Shown in pieces: positions 1 through 10,463 of a DNA stretch of 64,000 bases. Position 1 is the stretch's first letter. The number at the start of each line of letters is the position of its first letter. A program made the translations under genes and the position numbers. This stretch comes from Prorocentrum cordatum. Taxonomy: Eukaryota > Sar > Dinophyceae > Prorocentrales > Prorocentraceae. The DNA is taken from NCBI GenBank assembly GCA_963575745.1, contig CAUYUJ010000739.1, forward strand, positions 5,001 through 69,000, written 5' to 3'. The notes beneath the pieces were generated by a model, which saw nothing but the letters and a program-made list of their open reading frames with translations, was not told the DNA's origin and did not search any database.

Positions 1-230
1 CGTTGGCTGTGGACTCGACAGGACCACGTCGTGGCCAGGAGGGGGAGGGGGAGTGTGTTGGGGGCCAGGTGTGCAGGGCTACCTAGAAGTTACGTGCTTC
101 ATTGTTTATTCCCTACCTAGGCTCTGCCTAGAAGGGTTCTTACTCTCTTAGCTTAAAGGGGCCGGGCAGTGCAAAGCGCCCCGGGCGGTTCCCCCAGTCC
201 CCTGGGAGCGGTTCCCCCCAGTCCCCTGGG
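1..230. other. no gene seen; short tandem duplication
   Basis: No coding signal is visible. A 24-25 bp unit reading GCGGTTCCCCCAGTCCCCTG occurs twice in tandem at about 184-231, directly before the TTTAGC minisatellite. Confidence 0.5.
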
Positions 231-712
231 AGCTTTAGCTTTAGCTTTAGCTTTAGCTTACCTTTAGCTTAGCTTTAGCTTAGCTTTAGCTTAGCTGTAG
301 CTTAGCTTTAGCTTAGCGTTTCGCTTGGCGTTTCGCTTAGCTTTTCGCTTAGCGTTTAGCTTAGCTTTAGCTTAGCTATAGCTTAGCTTGAGCTTAGCTG
401 TAGCTCAGCTTTAGTTTAGCTGTAGCTTAGCGTTAGCTTAGCTTTAGCTTAGCTTTAGCTTAGATTTAGCTTAGTTTTGCCTTAACTTTAGCTTAGCTGT
501 GGCTTAGCTTTAGCTTAGCTTTAGTTTATCTTTAGCTTAGATTTAGCTTAGCTGTGCCTTAACTTTAGCTTAGCTGTGGCTTAGCTTTAGCTTAGTTTTA
601 GCTTAGATGTAGCTTAGCTTTGCCTTAACTTTAGCTTAGCTGTGGCTTAGCTTTAGCTTAGCGTTAGCTTAGCTTTAGCTTAGCTTTAGCTTAGCTTTAG
701 CTTAGCGATACT
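231..712. repeat. TTTAGCTTAGC minisatellite
   Basis: About 480 bp of an 11-12 bp unit (TTTAGCTTAGC), with variants such as TGTAGCTTAGC, GTTAGCTTAGC and TTTGCCTTAAC. Longer-period pairs are visible, for example the segment with TGTGGCTTAGC recurs about every 100 bp, which suggests later segmental duplication inside the array. A looser TTAGCA-type array lies at 29,001-30,360. From 713 to 905 no feature is visible. Confidence 0.9.
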
Positions 713-905
713 GTTACTACTAATGCTGCTTTCCTAGGGGTTCCAACTCCTAGGTAGGGTCGCACTGGGATAATTACACAGCTGTGGGGCGCACCCCAAT
801 GCCAGCGTGCCCCACTTTAGCAAATACCCATGCTTCAGAACCACTCGCTGAGAGGGGATCCGGGTACTTCCAACTGTGACGCGCAATCGTGAGTCGTTCT
901 TAACA

Positions 906-1690
906 TGTGTTGGGGTCCCCGAAGCACGAGGGAACTGCTCAGTCTACAGCCCAACAATCCCAGTAAGTGCGACTGCTAACCACCCGTCTGGCAGGGCGAG
1001 CCGAAGGCCCCACCAGGGTGGCCACTCATCTGAAGAGGCAGAGTTCCCTGCTGCGCAGATGTAGTCGAGGAGCTTTCAGGTGTGTGAGTGTGTATGTAAG
1101 GGTGCCCCAGCACGAGGTGGTTGCTCAGTCCAGGGCCCAACCACCTCAGGAAGTGGTACTGCTGACCACCCGGCGAGATGGGCGAGCCAGAAGCCCCACC
1201 TGGGTGGACACGCTGGAGGGGCAGGGATCGTCCTTCTGCGCAGTGTGCGCCGCGGAGATTTCCAAGGTTGGGAGCCTGCGGGGTTGTTCGCGCCTGTATG
1301 TCGGGCGTTGGCAAAACTGGGTTTAGCGGCACCTGGTTTAAAGATGTGAACTGGGGGACGCCCCCCCCGCCTCGTTCCACTAACCGGAACTGCCGTCACA
1401 CGACAAAAACACCAGCTACGGCAGACCTGGTTTAGTGATTCTGGCTAATTTAGGGGCTTCGGGGCCCTACTACTAAGCGGGTCCCCTTATCTGGGATCCT
1501 GGCTATACCCGAGTATGGGGGGGGGGGGGCAGCACGGTGTGGCCGCTCAGTCCAAGGCCCAAACACCTTAGGAAGCGCGGCTGCTGACCACCCGTCAGGC
1601 TGGGCGAGTCGCAAGCCCCCCCCCCTGGGTGGTCACCCCGGAGGAGCCGAGCAGGATTATCCCTGCGTTCTACTTGTGCTTCGCGGAGCA
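906..1690. repeat. three diverged copies of a ~155-bp repeat
   Basis: Copies lie at about 911-1070, 1098-1250 and 1521-1680. Each runs: CAGCACGAGG.. block, 'TGCTCAGTC', 'GGCCCAA', a 'CTGCTGACCACCCG' core, 'GGGCGAG', 'GCCCCACC', 'GGGTGG', and ends near 'TGCGCAG'. The spacer between copies 2 and 3 is unrelated. No copy keeps a common reading frame, so this is read as non-coding dispersed or tandem repeat. 1691-1899 holds nothing recognisable. Confidence 0.7.
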
Positions 1691-1899
1691 CATTACGTCG
1701 ATTGTGAATTTGCCTAGTGGAGTGTCGACAGGACCACTCCGAGGCCGTGGGGGGGGTGTAGGGGGCCTGGTGGGTAGGCTAAGCAAGGTTGGTCATACTG
1801 TAGCGGGGCCAACCTGAATATTACCCCTGGGCACTAGTACGCGCAGGCCGTCCGTGGGACGGACCTCCTTACGGTCGTAGTCGGGGTGCGACCCTGGCG

Positions 1900-2330
1900 G
1901 CATACGGGCAAAGTGTGCTTCGCTGTCGTGGGGCGATCCTGGGGCCGGTCCTATATTGTGCTCCACAGTCGTGGGGCGGCCCTTTGGGCCACCCGCGTCT
2001 TATCAGAGGGGCGGCCACGGCGCATTCAGGGTAAATGCTGATTGATGGTCGTGGGACACCTCTTGGGGCAGATGCTTAATCTACCCAGCATAAGGCTCCT
2101 CGTAAGGTCGCTGGTAGCCTTAGGCCAAGATTGAAGGCGTCACAATCCTAAGGCGGCCCTTCGCCGGGAAGTTACGCAAGTGCTCGCGTTGTAGATACGC
2201 CCGCGGGCTTCACAATCGTGGGGCGGTCTCTTTCCCTTCGTAGCCTTTCGGGCATGTTGACCCGATAGTTGTGCTACACAATCGGGGGGCGAACCCGCGC
2301 CCTGTGGGAGAGTGGCCTCGCTTACGCACA
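1900..2330. repeat. diverged minisatellite (TCACAATCGTGGGGCGG core)
   Basis: The core TTCACAATCGTGGGGCGG recurs in diverged form at about 1925, 1962, 2045, 2137, 2210 and 2275. It is usually followed by CC(T)TT(T)GGGCC or a similar C-rich stretch. Spacing is uneven (about 35-90 bp), so this is an old decayed array. Confidence 0.55.
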
Positions 2331-2852
2331 CGTTGGTTGAATATCCCACTTGGATGGGCATCGTTTGGGGGGGACTGGCTTGCTAGAGGCCACTGACAAG
2401 AGCGCGCCCAGCCCTCAGAGGCTGAGGCACATCTTGAAAGACAGGACTTGGCCACGTCTCGCAAGCCGCTCTGGAAGCAAACCACCGTGCATTTCGGCTC
2501 GCTACATTTGGACAGCCTCATTGCGCTGCTGAAGCTCCAGCGCCCTCGAACGTGTGGCAACATACAATGCAAAACCACAACATGGGGCCTAACGATGTTG
2601 GACAACATCTGCAGATTTGTTTGGAGCACGTTTCCTGTAGTTTTTCCAGGACATCGTGGGTGCAAGGCACATATCATGCTGCGTGCCGGCATATAGGGCG
2701 TCAGGGCCCGCTGGGGCTGAAATGACAACTCTGAATACGACACGCTTACATTGAAGTCCGATCGGTTTCGGTCGCGTGTCTTCATACCTGCCCTGTCTTT
2801 GGATCGGTCCAGGTTTGGAGTAGTGTTGCTTGTGTTTGACCTGACTGTTCGT
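2331..2852. other. unique sequence, no gene recognised
   Basis: Mixed-composition sequence with open frames on both strands, none of which shows a recognisable motif. Confidence 0.4.
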
Positions 2853-2992
2853 CTCCTCCTCCTCCTCCTCCTCGTCCTCCTCCTCGTCCTCCTCCTCCCC
2901 CTCCTCCTCCTCCTCGTCCTCCTCCTCCCCCTCCTCCTCCTCCTCCTCCTCCTCCTCCTCCTCCTCCTCCTCCTCCTCCTCCTCCCCCTCCA
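2853..2992. repeat. (TCC)n microsatellite
   Basis: About 140 bp of TCC with occasional TCG or CCC interruptions. The poly-Glu and poly-Leu reading frames over it are by-products of the triplet repeat. Confidence 0.95.
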
Positions 2993-3675
2993 TTATCTTA
3001 CCAGGGTCGCAAGCCCAGGTGTCTCAAGCCGCAGGGGCGAAGCGCGGTCGCACGAATTAGCCTGCTGCCCAACCGCGGGAGCAGCGGCGGCGCGTCGCTC
3101 GAGCGGCGCGGGGTACAGTGAAAACGTATAGTAAGGACGCGTGGCAAGGACGCGAGGCCCTTGGAGGCCGAAGTTGAAGTATTCTGGGCGGCAGGCGGCC
3201 AACCCCCCAGGGAACCTGAGAAACTGGCCTGCGAAAATTGCCAGGGACGGGCCGCAGAGGCTGAGGCAGGCAAAGACCCAGGGGCACCCCTGGAAAAGTC
3301 GTTTGTCCTCACTATGCGCGTTGACTGTACGTGATGCACAGACGGCGCGCGCGAATCGATCGACCAGCGCAGCGTTCTCTGGAGCCCCTCTTGGGGCAAT
3401 GTTCGAGGTCCCCATGGGTGAATGATTGGGTATGAAATGAAGCTTCGGGTGAGCGAGCGTGTGGCTGCTTGCACGCTCCCACACACACGGGCGCCAAGAA
3501 AGTGCGAGGAAATTCCCAACGAATTGCAACCGCTCTGGGCGTCAGCAATTTGATGGGGCAGAGAAGCACACACGACGCTACATCATGTCGTGCAACAGTC
3601 GGAAAAGGGGGGTGCAGGGGCCCCAGACCCATTTGAAAGACACGCGTGTAAAAAACACGAGCATGGTAATACTCT
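2993..3675. other. unique sequence, no gene recognised
   Basis: Overlapping open frames exist on the minus strand (for example 2993-3573), but none has a recognisable domain. Their frames overlap each other, as expected of GC-rich non-coding DNA. Confidence 0.4.
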
Positions 3676-3790
3676 GAAACATTGAAAATCCTCCTAACAT
3701 TGAAAATCATTGAGAATCCCCCTAACATTGAAGATCCTCCTAACATTGAAAATCCTCCTAACACTGAAAATCCTCCTCCTACTCCTCCTC
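3676..3790. repeat. 18-bp tandem repeat (CATTGAAAATCCTCCTAA)
   Basis: Five to six copies of an 18-bp unit, ACATTGAAAATCCTCCTA, with single-base variants. The CCTCCT inside the unit merges into a short TCC stretch on the right, so a TCC microsatellite may have grown from the minisatellite unit. Confidence 0.8.
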
Positions 3791-4485
3791 CCTGAAGGGG
3801 CGGGAGGGCAGGGCCTTCTTCTGTACTCCTCCTGATGTCCCCCCCCCCCCCCCCGCGTACGTGCCCCCCCCCCTCCCGCTCTTCCTCCTCCTCGGGCGAG
3901 AGGAGGGGAAAGGGGGAAGGGGATGGAGGCCAGAGGGAGCTGGTCGAGGAAGGGGGGCGAGGAGAGCAGAGGCAGAGGGGAGGAGGGTTTGGGCGGGGAG
4001 GAGGAGCAGGAGGAGGAGGAGGAGGAGGAGGCGGAGGCGGAGGCGGAGGAGCAGGAGGAGCAGGAGGAGCAAGAGGAGGAGGAGCAGGAGGAGGGGGCGC
4101 AGCGGCGTTTGGGCAGGGGGGAAGCGACACTTCTCAGCGCAATCACGAACAATGAAGCTGAACATATTGCACCGGGCAATCCCGAAATCACGAAAGGCCA
4201 ACCTGCGACAGGCGAGCCAACACAAGAAACCAAGAAACCGTGGTAACTGCGGATAGAGCAACTGTGCGCTTACCTGACCGCGTAGCGGTGTCCGAAACTC
4301 AGGGCCCATACTCACGTGACTGAGCTCGGTGAGTCACGAAGCAAACTCGCAAGTCCCCTAGACCTCACAGAACACAGAGACAGGAGGCGGGGCGAGAGCG
4401 GGCAGCGCGTTTGTCAAAGCTGCTTGCCCACGCGGGTGAAAGCGGGCCGGAGGAGGAGGATGAGGAGGAGGAGGAGGAGGAGGAG
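3791..4485. repeat. GGA-rich block with two (GGA)n arrays
   Basis: Arrays of GGA with AGC/GCG variants lie at about 3,995-4,095 and 4,450-4,485. They are preceded by a poly-C run near 3,840. The sequence between them (4,096-4,449) is ordinary and shows no recognisable gene. Confidence 0.8.
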
Positions 4486-5325
4486 CAGATTGACTTCCCC
4501 CCTGGCCACCGCGAGCGACGGATGCAGCCTGGACAACGTTTGGCAGGCGCGGCGCGGGGGGAAGGGCGCAGCGAGAAGGCACAACACTTTTTTGGTCGGC
4601 GGGGCGAGAGCGAACCTCTTCCGCTAAAAGCTAGGCGGGCTACGCACAGCTTTAATTTGGGAGAAGGTACAACACAGGGGCGGGGGAGGGAAAAGGAATC
4701 ATGTTCCCGTGATTATTCCTCCTCCCTCACGCTCCCCCCTCCCCCTTTCCCTTCTCTCCTCTACACATCCTCTGCTGTCTACCCCTGTCTTCCAAGTACT
4801 CTCTTGGCAGCAAGGACCAGTACACGGCGACACTGCCGCCTCGTTGTTGCCCGGAGAAGGTGGGGAGGAAGCAGCATGGTGGAAGATGCAGGAGGGATGA
4901 GGGAAGAGGGGGGAGGAGGAGGAGGAAGGGGAAGGCGGGAAGAAAGAAAGACGGAGAGAGGGAGCAGGGAGGACATCCCTGGAGGGGTCCGGAAGTCCCC
5001 AGAGGTCCCCCCAAACACAAAGGCCGCCTAAAATCCTCGATCCTCCTCCTCCTGCCTGCCTGCCTGCCTGCCTTCCTGCCTGCCTTCCTGCATCCCTCCC
5101 TACACCAACTCCGCCTCCGCCTCCAGGGGACGGACGAGGAGGAAGCCGGGGCCGCGCGCCGAACGCGCTACCGGGCCCATGCCGTTTCATGGATCCCCGA
5201 GCCTTCGTGTGCCGCGCCGACGGCTGCGGCGCAATCTTGCCGAACATGGGCGCCCTCGGGTGTCAGTTCCAGCTTCCCTCCTCCTGAGGCCTCCTCGTGA
5301 GTCATCCTGCCCCTGCTCGTCCTCG
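4486..5325. other. purine/pyrimidine-biased spacer with (TGCC)n
   Basis: A strand-biased stretch: CT-rich at 4,715-4,800 and GA-rich at 4,890-4,970. A TGCC/TTCC tetranucleotide run lies at about 5,050-5,092. No gene is recognised. Confidence 0.5.
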
Positions 5326-6169
5326 CGATCCTCCTCCTCCTCCGCCTCCTCCTCCTCCTCCTCGTCTCCTCCTCCTCGTCCTCGTCCTCCTCCTCCTCCT
5401 CCTCCTCCTCCTCCTCCTCCTCCTCCTCCCTCTCTTCCCCCTCCTCCTCCTCCTCCTGCTCCTCCTCCTCCTCCTCGCAATCCTCTCCCCTTCCTGCTCG
5501 TCCTGCTAGCCCTGAAACACATTGTTATCATCCTCATGACTGTCCGCCGGCAGTTCTTCCATTGCTATTTCATCCAGGCGGCCATCAATACCACTAAGTG
5601 CCACTGCCACTGCCACTAGCGCTACTGTCTACTGCAGCTGCCGAAACGGCTGCTGAGATTGCAACCGCTGTCTGCGATACCATCCACCTCTTTCAAATCC
5701 CCACGGCACAACTAGTTTACCAGTTCACCCTTAACGTCCAATGGACGCAGCGGAGAGTAGACCAGTGAGCGGGTGGGGTACAGCAACCAATGTCGCTGAA
5801 CAAAGACTTTCTCCTCGTTGTCGTCGTTCTTATCCTCCTCGTCCTCCTCCTCCTCCTCCTCCTCCTTCTCCTCCTCCTCCTCCTCCTCCTCCTCTCACTT
5901 CTAATGCGACCGCGAGTTCTGACCGTGATCCAAACGCAAAACCAGCCGTGGCGCCGAGGGGGGCCCTGAAGGCCCAACATCAACAAAAACACATAAACGT
6001 CAGTCACCCCTGCTCGTCCACCCCCTCCCCCTCCCCCTTCTCGTCCCCGCGGCACCAAGAATGGCCCTGCACGAATGGCACCGTGGTCGGCGGCCAGGCA
6101 TGCGGAAACTGGTCCAGCCGTGCTCGCAGCCCACCTTCTCCTCGTCCACCTCGTCCACTTCTCGTCCAT

Positions 6170-6202
<33 letters not shown>

Positions 6203-6676
6203 CTCTTCTTCCTCCTCCTCCTCCTCCTCGTCCTCCTCCTCCGCCTCCGCTTCCACATCATCATCCTCCTGCTCCTCTTCCCCTTCTTCGAGACCTCGTC
6301 TCTTCCTCGGCATCCTCTTCTCGTCTCCTTCATCCTTCGAGATCTCGTTATCTTCTCCTTCTCCTCCTCGTCCTCGTCCTCCTCGCCTGCGCGCCCTCCT
6401 GATTCTGGGACCCACAGAGGAACACCATCCACCACCACCACCACCTCCTCCTCCTCCTCCTCCTCCTCCTCCTCCTCCTCCTCATCCTCGACATCGTCTT
6501 CCTCCTCGCCGTCGTCGTCCTTCTCGTGGTCCTCGTCCCTTCCCCACTCCCCATCCTCCTCGTCCTCGTGCTCCTGCTCCTCCTCCTGCTGCTGCTCCTC
6601 CTCCTCCTGCCTACGCTATTCACTCGTAGTCCTCCTCCTCCTCCTCCTCCTCCTCCTCCTCCTCCTCCTCCTCCTA
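5326..6676. repeat. clustered (TCC)n arrays
   Basis: Four long TCC arrays lie at about 5,326-5,482, 5,833-5,895, 6,160-6,395 and 6,430-6,676, with TCG, CTC and CAC variants. Between them are short unique stretches (5,483-5,832 and 5,896-6,123) with no recognisable gene. The long Ser-, Leu-, Pro- or Arg-rich frames here are repeat translations. Confidence 0.9.
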
Positions 6677-6784
6677 ACTCCTGGCCCCCGCGGCGAGGGG
6701 GGCAAGGGGGGGCCTCGGGTAGTCCGCAAGGGCCGGCCTCCCCGCCGCCACGGCGGGGGCGAAGTCTGCGAGACTGTCCTCGAA

Positions 6785-6950
6785 CATCTCCCTCAGCGCC
6801 AGCGCCTCCAGCGCTGCCCGCCCTCCTGCTCCTCCGCGGTGCCCGCCTTCCTGGACCCTCAGCGCTAGCGCCTCTAGCGCGACTCCCTCCGCGCTGCCCG
6901 CCCTCCTGCTCCCTCAGCGCAAGCGCCTCCGGCGCTGCCCGTCATCGCCC
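6785..6950. repeat. ~62-bp tandem repeat, three copies
   Basis: The block CTCAGCGCCAGCGCCTCC..GCGCTGCCCGCCCTCCTGCT occurs three times with variants. A lone further copy of AGCGCCTCCAGCACTGCC lies at 7,372, immediately before the TIR element that starts at 7,398. Confidence 0.65.
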
Positions 6951-7026
6951 TCCCTCCCCATTTCCCTCTTTAGCGGTGGGTTTCGGGCGGGGGGTGGGGG
7001 TACCTTAGGGGGACGACGTCAGCGAG

Positions 7027-7401
7027 ATGCTGAGGACCTCCGGTTCTGAGGATGAGGAGCTCCCCGCCATGCAAGCGGAGGGGGCGAGACTCCTCAAGAC
7101 AGAAGCCAAGGAGGGACCAGACGAGCCCCTCGACGAGCTCGGGGGGGCCTCAACGGAGGCCTCCGATTGCGGGGTAGCTGAGCCCGACGCATTAGGCCGC
7201 TTGCTCATATCATCTCATTTCCCTCCCCCTACGTCGTCCGGCCTTCGGGGCACACCTCGGGACGATCCGGGCACCCCTGGAATGCCTTCGGCGAGGCGCA
7301 AAGCACCCCGGGGCTGGAAACCCGCCGAGAACCGAAGAAAACGCCAGAACACCTCCCCAAACACGACCGCCAGCGCCTCCAGCACTGCCCGTCATAAGTA
7401 G
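7027..7401 (+). CDS. possible hypothetical exon (low confidence)
   Basis: This is an open frame of 124 codons with an acidic, non-repetitive N-terminal half (SGSEDEELPAMQAEGARLLK, then a run rich in E, D and P) and a basic C-terminal part. It is the only non-repeat-like frame in this part of the window. No domain is recognised. It runs into the left end of the TIR element at 7,398, so its stop codon (7,399-7,401) lies inside inserted DNA; if it was ever coding, the end is an insertion artefact. Spliced-leader or intron signals could not be recognised. It may equally be a chance frame in GC-rich DNA. Confidence 0.2.
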   Translation: MLRTSGSEDEELPAMQAEGARLLKTEAKEGPDEPLDELGGASTEASDCGVAEPDALGRLLISSHFPPPTSSGLRGTPRDDPGTPGMPSARRKAPRGWKPAENRRKRQNTSPNTTASASSTARHK

Positions 7402-7604
7402 GGGTCCGCATGCGAACCCTACCCCATACCCCCCACGACTCCTGAGGGGGAGGGTGGGGGGTAGGAGTAGGGGCAAGGGTCAAGACCCCCTCCCCGCCCG
7501 CAAGCCGTCTCGCTCACTCCCACCCGCCCTCCCAACAAATACGTAGCACCCGAGCCTGGCTCGAGCCGCAGCATATTCAGCAGTCGTTTTTGGATGGGCA
7601 GCTA

Positions 7605-7852
7605 ATGGGGGCGCCTCCGCCGCCGCCTCCGCCGCCTCCGCCGCCGCCGCGCCGCCGCCGCCGCGCCGCCGCCGCGCCGCCGCCGCAGCCCTGCCTGCCG
7701 CCGCCATCGCTGCCGCCGCCGCCGCCCCCCGCCCCCACCGCCGCCGCCTCCGCCGCCGCCGCCCCCGCCCCCGCCGCCGCCGCCGCCACCGCCGCCGCCA
7801 CCGCCGCAGCCGCCGCAGCCGCTGTCCCCGCCGCAGCCGCCGCAGCCGCCGA
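7605..7852. repeat. (CCG)n array inside the TIR element
   Basis: About 245 bp of CCG with GCC, GCA and ACC variants. It gives long poly-Pro, poly-Ala, poly-Gly and poly-Arg frames on both strands that are not genes. Confidence 0.95.
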
Positions 7853-8164
7853 CAATATTGTTTTTCGACAGGGATGGTGGGGGGAGGCCGCATCGGGTTC
7901 GCTGCGCGTGCTTCGAATTTGGAACCAAAGTGTGTTCTGTATTGTGTTTTTACTAAGGATGGTGGGGGGGGGCCCGCATTGTTCCCGGTTGGCTCCCTGT
8001 CGCTTGGGGGAAGGGGTGTATACTAATGGGGAACAATGATCAAGTTAGCAAGTTCGAACGAGCCAGAGGGTTCCGTCCACCCCCACCCGCCCTCCCACAA
8101 CATGAGAAGCAAGTGCGTCGCGTCCGACGCCTGTCGCTCATCTTATACCGTGGGCGACTAGACG

Positions 8165-8770
8165 ATCAGCGCGCGATATGTGTTGCGTCCTATTCCTGCC
8201 GCGTATTGAGCAACGTCGACGAGAAACAAAACCGCGCGCGATGTACGCCGCGCCCCGCTCCGGCCTCTCATGTTGCATCGTCGGCGACAACATGTCCAGC
8301 GCGCGAAGTGCGGCGAACCGCAGTTGCTTGAGTTCTGACTTGCCGCCCACCCAGCTCCTCAAGCCGACGGGGCCGCAGCGTCGACGACAAGAACGTCCAT
8401 GTTGACGAGCAGGCGTCCCCGCGCGATGTGCGCAGCGTCCCATTCCCGCTACGCGATTCGCAACGCCGACGAAGAGAACGCACATGTTGGCAAGGAAGGC
8501 GTCGACGTTGCGGTGTTTCTTGACAGGTAGGACGGGGGGTCCCGCGTAGGGTTGGCCAGGCGTACGCGCGCGATGTTCGCCGCGTCCCGCTCCTGCTACA
8601 CTTTTCGCAGCGTCGACGACAAGAAAGTCCATGTTGACAAGAAAAACGTTGATTGTGTGTTGCTTCTTGATGGATAGGGCACGACCACCAGCTCAGGGTC
8701 ACTCAAGCGATGCGCATTCCGTCCCATTCCTGCTACACTTTTCGCAACTCGACGACATGCTGACGAGAAA
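8165..8770. repeat. diverged tandem repeat (CGCGATGT..GTCGACGACAAG)
   Basis: Five diverged copies at about 8,170, 8,237, 8,423, 8,570 and 8,705. The shared order is CGCGCGATGT, GCCGCGTCCC, TTCCTGCTACACTTTTCGCA, CGTCGACGACAAG, GTCCATGTTGAC. The unit is about 70 bp, with longer spacers between copies 2 and 3 and copies 3 and 4. Confidence 0.6.
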
Positions 8771-8895
8771 GAATTGACTTTGCGTTGTTGTTTTACAGTT
8801 CGGACGGCGGGGTTGCTATCGGCCGGCTAGGTGGGGACGTGGGGGTGTCTAATCACAGGAAGTACGGATTAGGTTCGCATGTGGACCCCTACTAA

Positions 8896-9309
8896 GGCCA
8901 AGCCAGGACAAGGATAACCTTCGGTGAGGAGAAGTCGAAGATCTCTGCGATCCGGACGTCTCGGGCGCCGCGGCCTTCTCAGAGCGTCTTTCCGGATAGC
9001 TCTGGTGAACGGACGTCCTCCTCTTGCTTCATAAAACCGGCTGCTGCACCTGCCGCCGCTGCTGCTGCTCTGGAAGAGGAGCAGCCGGCATAAACATAAT
9101 TAGTCTGTCGGCTGGCTCGCGCGGATTTCTCGGACCGGCGATGGGCCCACCTGGCGGCGCCTCCTGCGCCGCCCCTGGCGCGCACTCTGCGCGCCAGGAA
9201 AGAGCGTCAAAAATGCGATGATCCACGCAACCCGCGCGGACCTACAACATTTCATACCTGTGCAGCCTTTCTTTTGTTCCCTGCCTGTCATCATGTTTTG
9301 ATCGCAGAC
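8896..9309. other. unique sequence, no gene recognised
   Basis: Short overlapping frames on both strands; nothing recognisable. Confidence 0.4.
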
Positions 9310-9490
9310 TTTCGGGGATCTACTGACAGGGATCAACGCAAACCCGGGTCAATCAAGCCTTGCAGGATCCTTTCAAATCCTGCCGGATCCTGCGCGCAAG
9401 CCCGAGTCAATGCAACCGTGGCTCTCAGGATCCTGCAAGATCCGGCGCTCTGGCTGACCCCCGATTGCACTGGCCCCGGTCTCAAGGCTC
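9310..9490 (-). repeat. dispersed repeat A, minus-oriented copy
   Basis: This 180-bp segment, reverse-complemented, matches 37,330-37,490 in order: GCCAGAGCG, TCTTGCAG.ATCCTG, TGCATTG, C(C/T)CGGGCTTG.GCGCAGGATCC, GCAAGG, TGACCCGGGT. Repeated GGATCCTGCAGGATCC-like words give it internal dyad symmetry. Its nature (MITE, SINE or other) is not clear. 9,491-9,840 shows no further feature. Confidence 0.6.
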
Positions 9491-9839
9491 CCGAGATCTT
9501 CAGCGCCCGTCGAATGGGGACTCCACTGACGGGTACTTTGGCCAGCGACCTGGCGAACCCAACCCTCCCCGATGTGGGCAACGCTGCAGTGCCAGAAAGA
9601 GGCCCTGAAGAGGCAGCTTTCGGCAACTGTCCAACGTACCCGTGAATGAAGAACTATTACGGTGCCGTGCTCGGGACGTCTCCTGGGCCGCCCGTCTCTC
9701 ACCGCTGGCTTACGCAGGCCGCCCATCGCCGCTGCCCACAACTGGGCGGGTGGCGCAGGTTCCCGAGACCGACCGCGGCCCCACAGCGCAGGCCCGTCAG
9801 AAGCTGCGCGCTCCAGTCCTGGCGCGCTCGGCTGCGATA

Positions 9840-10015
9840 CTTCAGACGAAGGCTCCAAACGTATGGGCGAGGGGGAGGAGGAGGAGAAGGAGGAGTAGGC
9901 AGAAGAGGAGGGGTGCACAGGTTGGGAAGGCGAGCGTGCGAAGGCTCCACAGGTATGGACGAGGGGGAGCCAGAAGAGGAGGAGGAGGAGGAGGAGGAGG
10001 ATGGATGGATGGATG
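9840..10015. repeat. GGA arrays with shared 3' flank module
   Basis: Short GGA arrays at 9,873-9,895 and 9,975-10,000 alternate with a ~60-bp module (GTGCACAGGTTGGGAAGGCG, then GCGAAGGCTCCACAGGTA.GGACGAGGGGGAG). The same module follows the GGA/GAA array at 12,095-12,340. A (GGAT)n run (ATGGATGGATGG) ends the block. Confidence 0.7.
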
Positions 10016-10404
10016 GACCCGGCATTGCGCTGTGGGTCTGATGACACTCACCCCTCGAGCTCACGAAACGAGAGTTCGGGGACACCTCTGAACAGTCGTG
10101 CGATCTCCTCGGACCGAACGAGGTCAGGCGTGCGGGCGCGCCGTGCAGCTGTGATCACCGTGGATCCGAGCCGAGCAGGACAGGAAACAATAAAACGCCC
10201 GCGGGCGGGGGGTGATACCCCTCTGGCCCCTGGGGGCCGAGCTCGACGGCGCGGAGAGCACCGAGCAGGCTCCCTGGACACCCCAGAGGCCCCGAGAAGG
10301 AAAAAAACCAAACAGGCCGAAGAAAGGGGCCGACGGCGCGCCCTAGAGACCAGGGGCGGCGAGAGCGACTAAAGGGGCCTGGTGCTACAGCGAAGCTGCA
10401 GGAC
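10016..10404. other. unique sequence; one hydrophilic open frame, unrecognised
   Basis: A plus-strand frame ending at 10,372 is Arg/Glu-rich and lacks any motif that I recognise. It is not called as a gene. Confidence 0.3.
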
Positions 10405-10463
10405 TCATGTCGTCACGTAGTGTTCTGATCGCCCATCTCTTTCCGTAGGATCCGCCACCCGTG

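Larger units (their letters stand above)
7398..8892. mobile_element. TIR DNA element with TAA target duplication, non-autonomous
   Basis: The two ends form a 21-bp terminal inverted repeat: left GTAGGGGTCCGCATGCGAAC(C) at 7,398-7,418, right the reverse complement at 8,872-8,892 with one mismatch (20/21). Both ends are flanked by TAA in direct orientation (7,395-7,397 and 8,893-8,895). A 3-bp TAA duplication fits the TWA preference of PIF/Harbinger elements, but TA (Tc1/mariner-like) cannot be excluded. The interior (1,495 bp in all) holds a CCG array and a diverged tandem repeat and no transposase frame, so it would depend on a transposase from elsewhere. Confidence 0.75.

Noticed and set aside
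5741-6868. Long Ser/Pro/Leu-rich frame across TCC arrays (likewise 18,833-20,134 and 35,609-37,327)
   Set aside because: The frame consists of TCC/CTC/CCT translations joined by GC-rich spacers, with equally long frames on the other strand and no domain.
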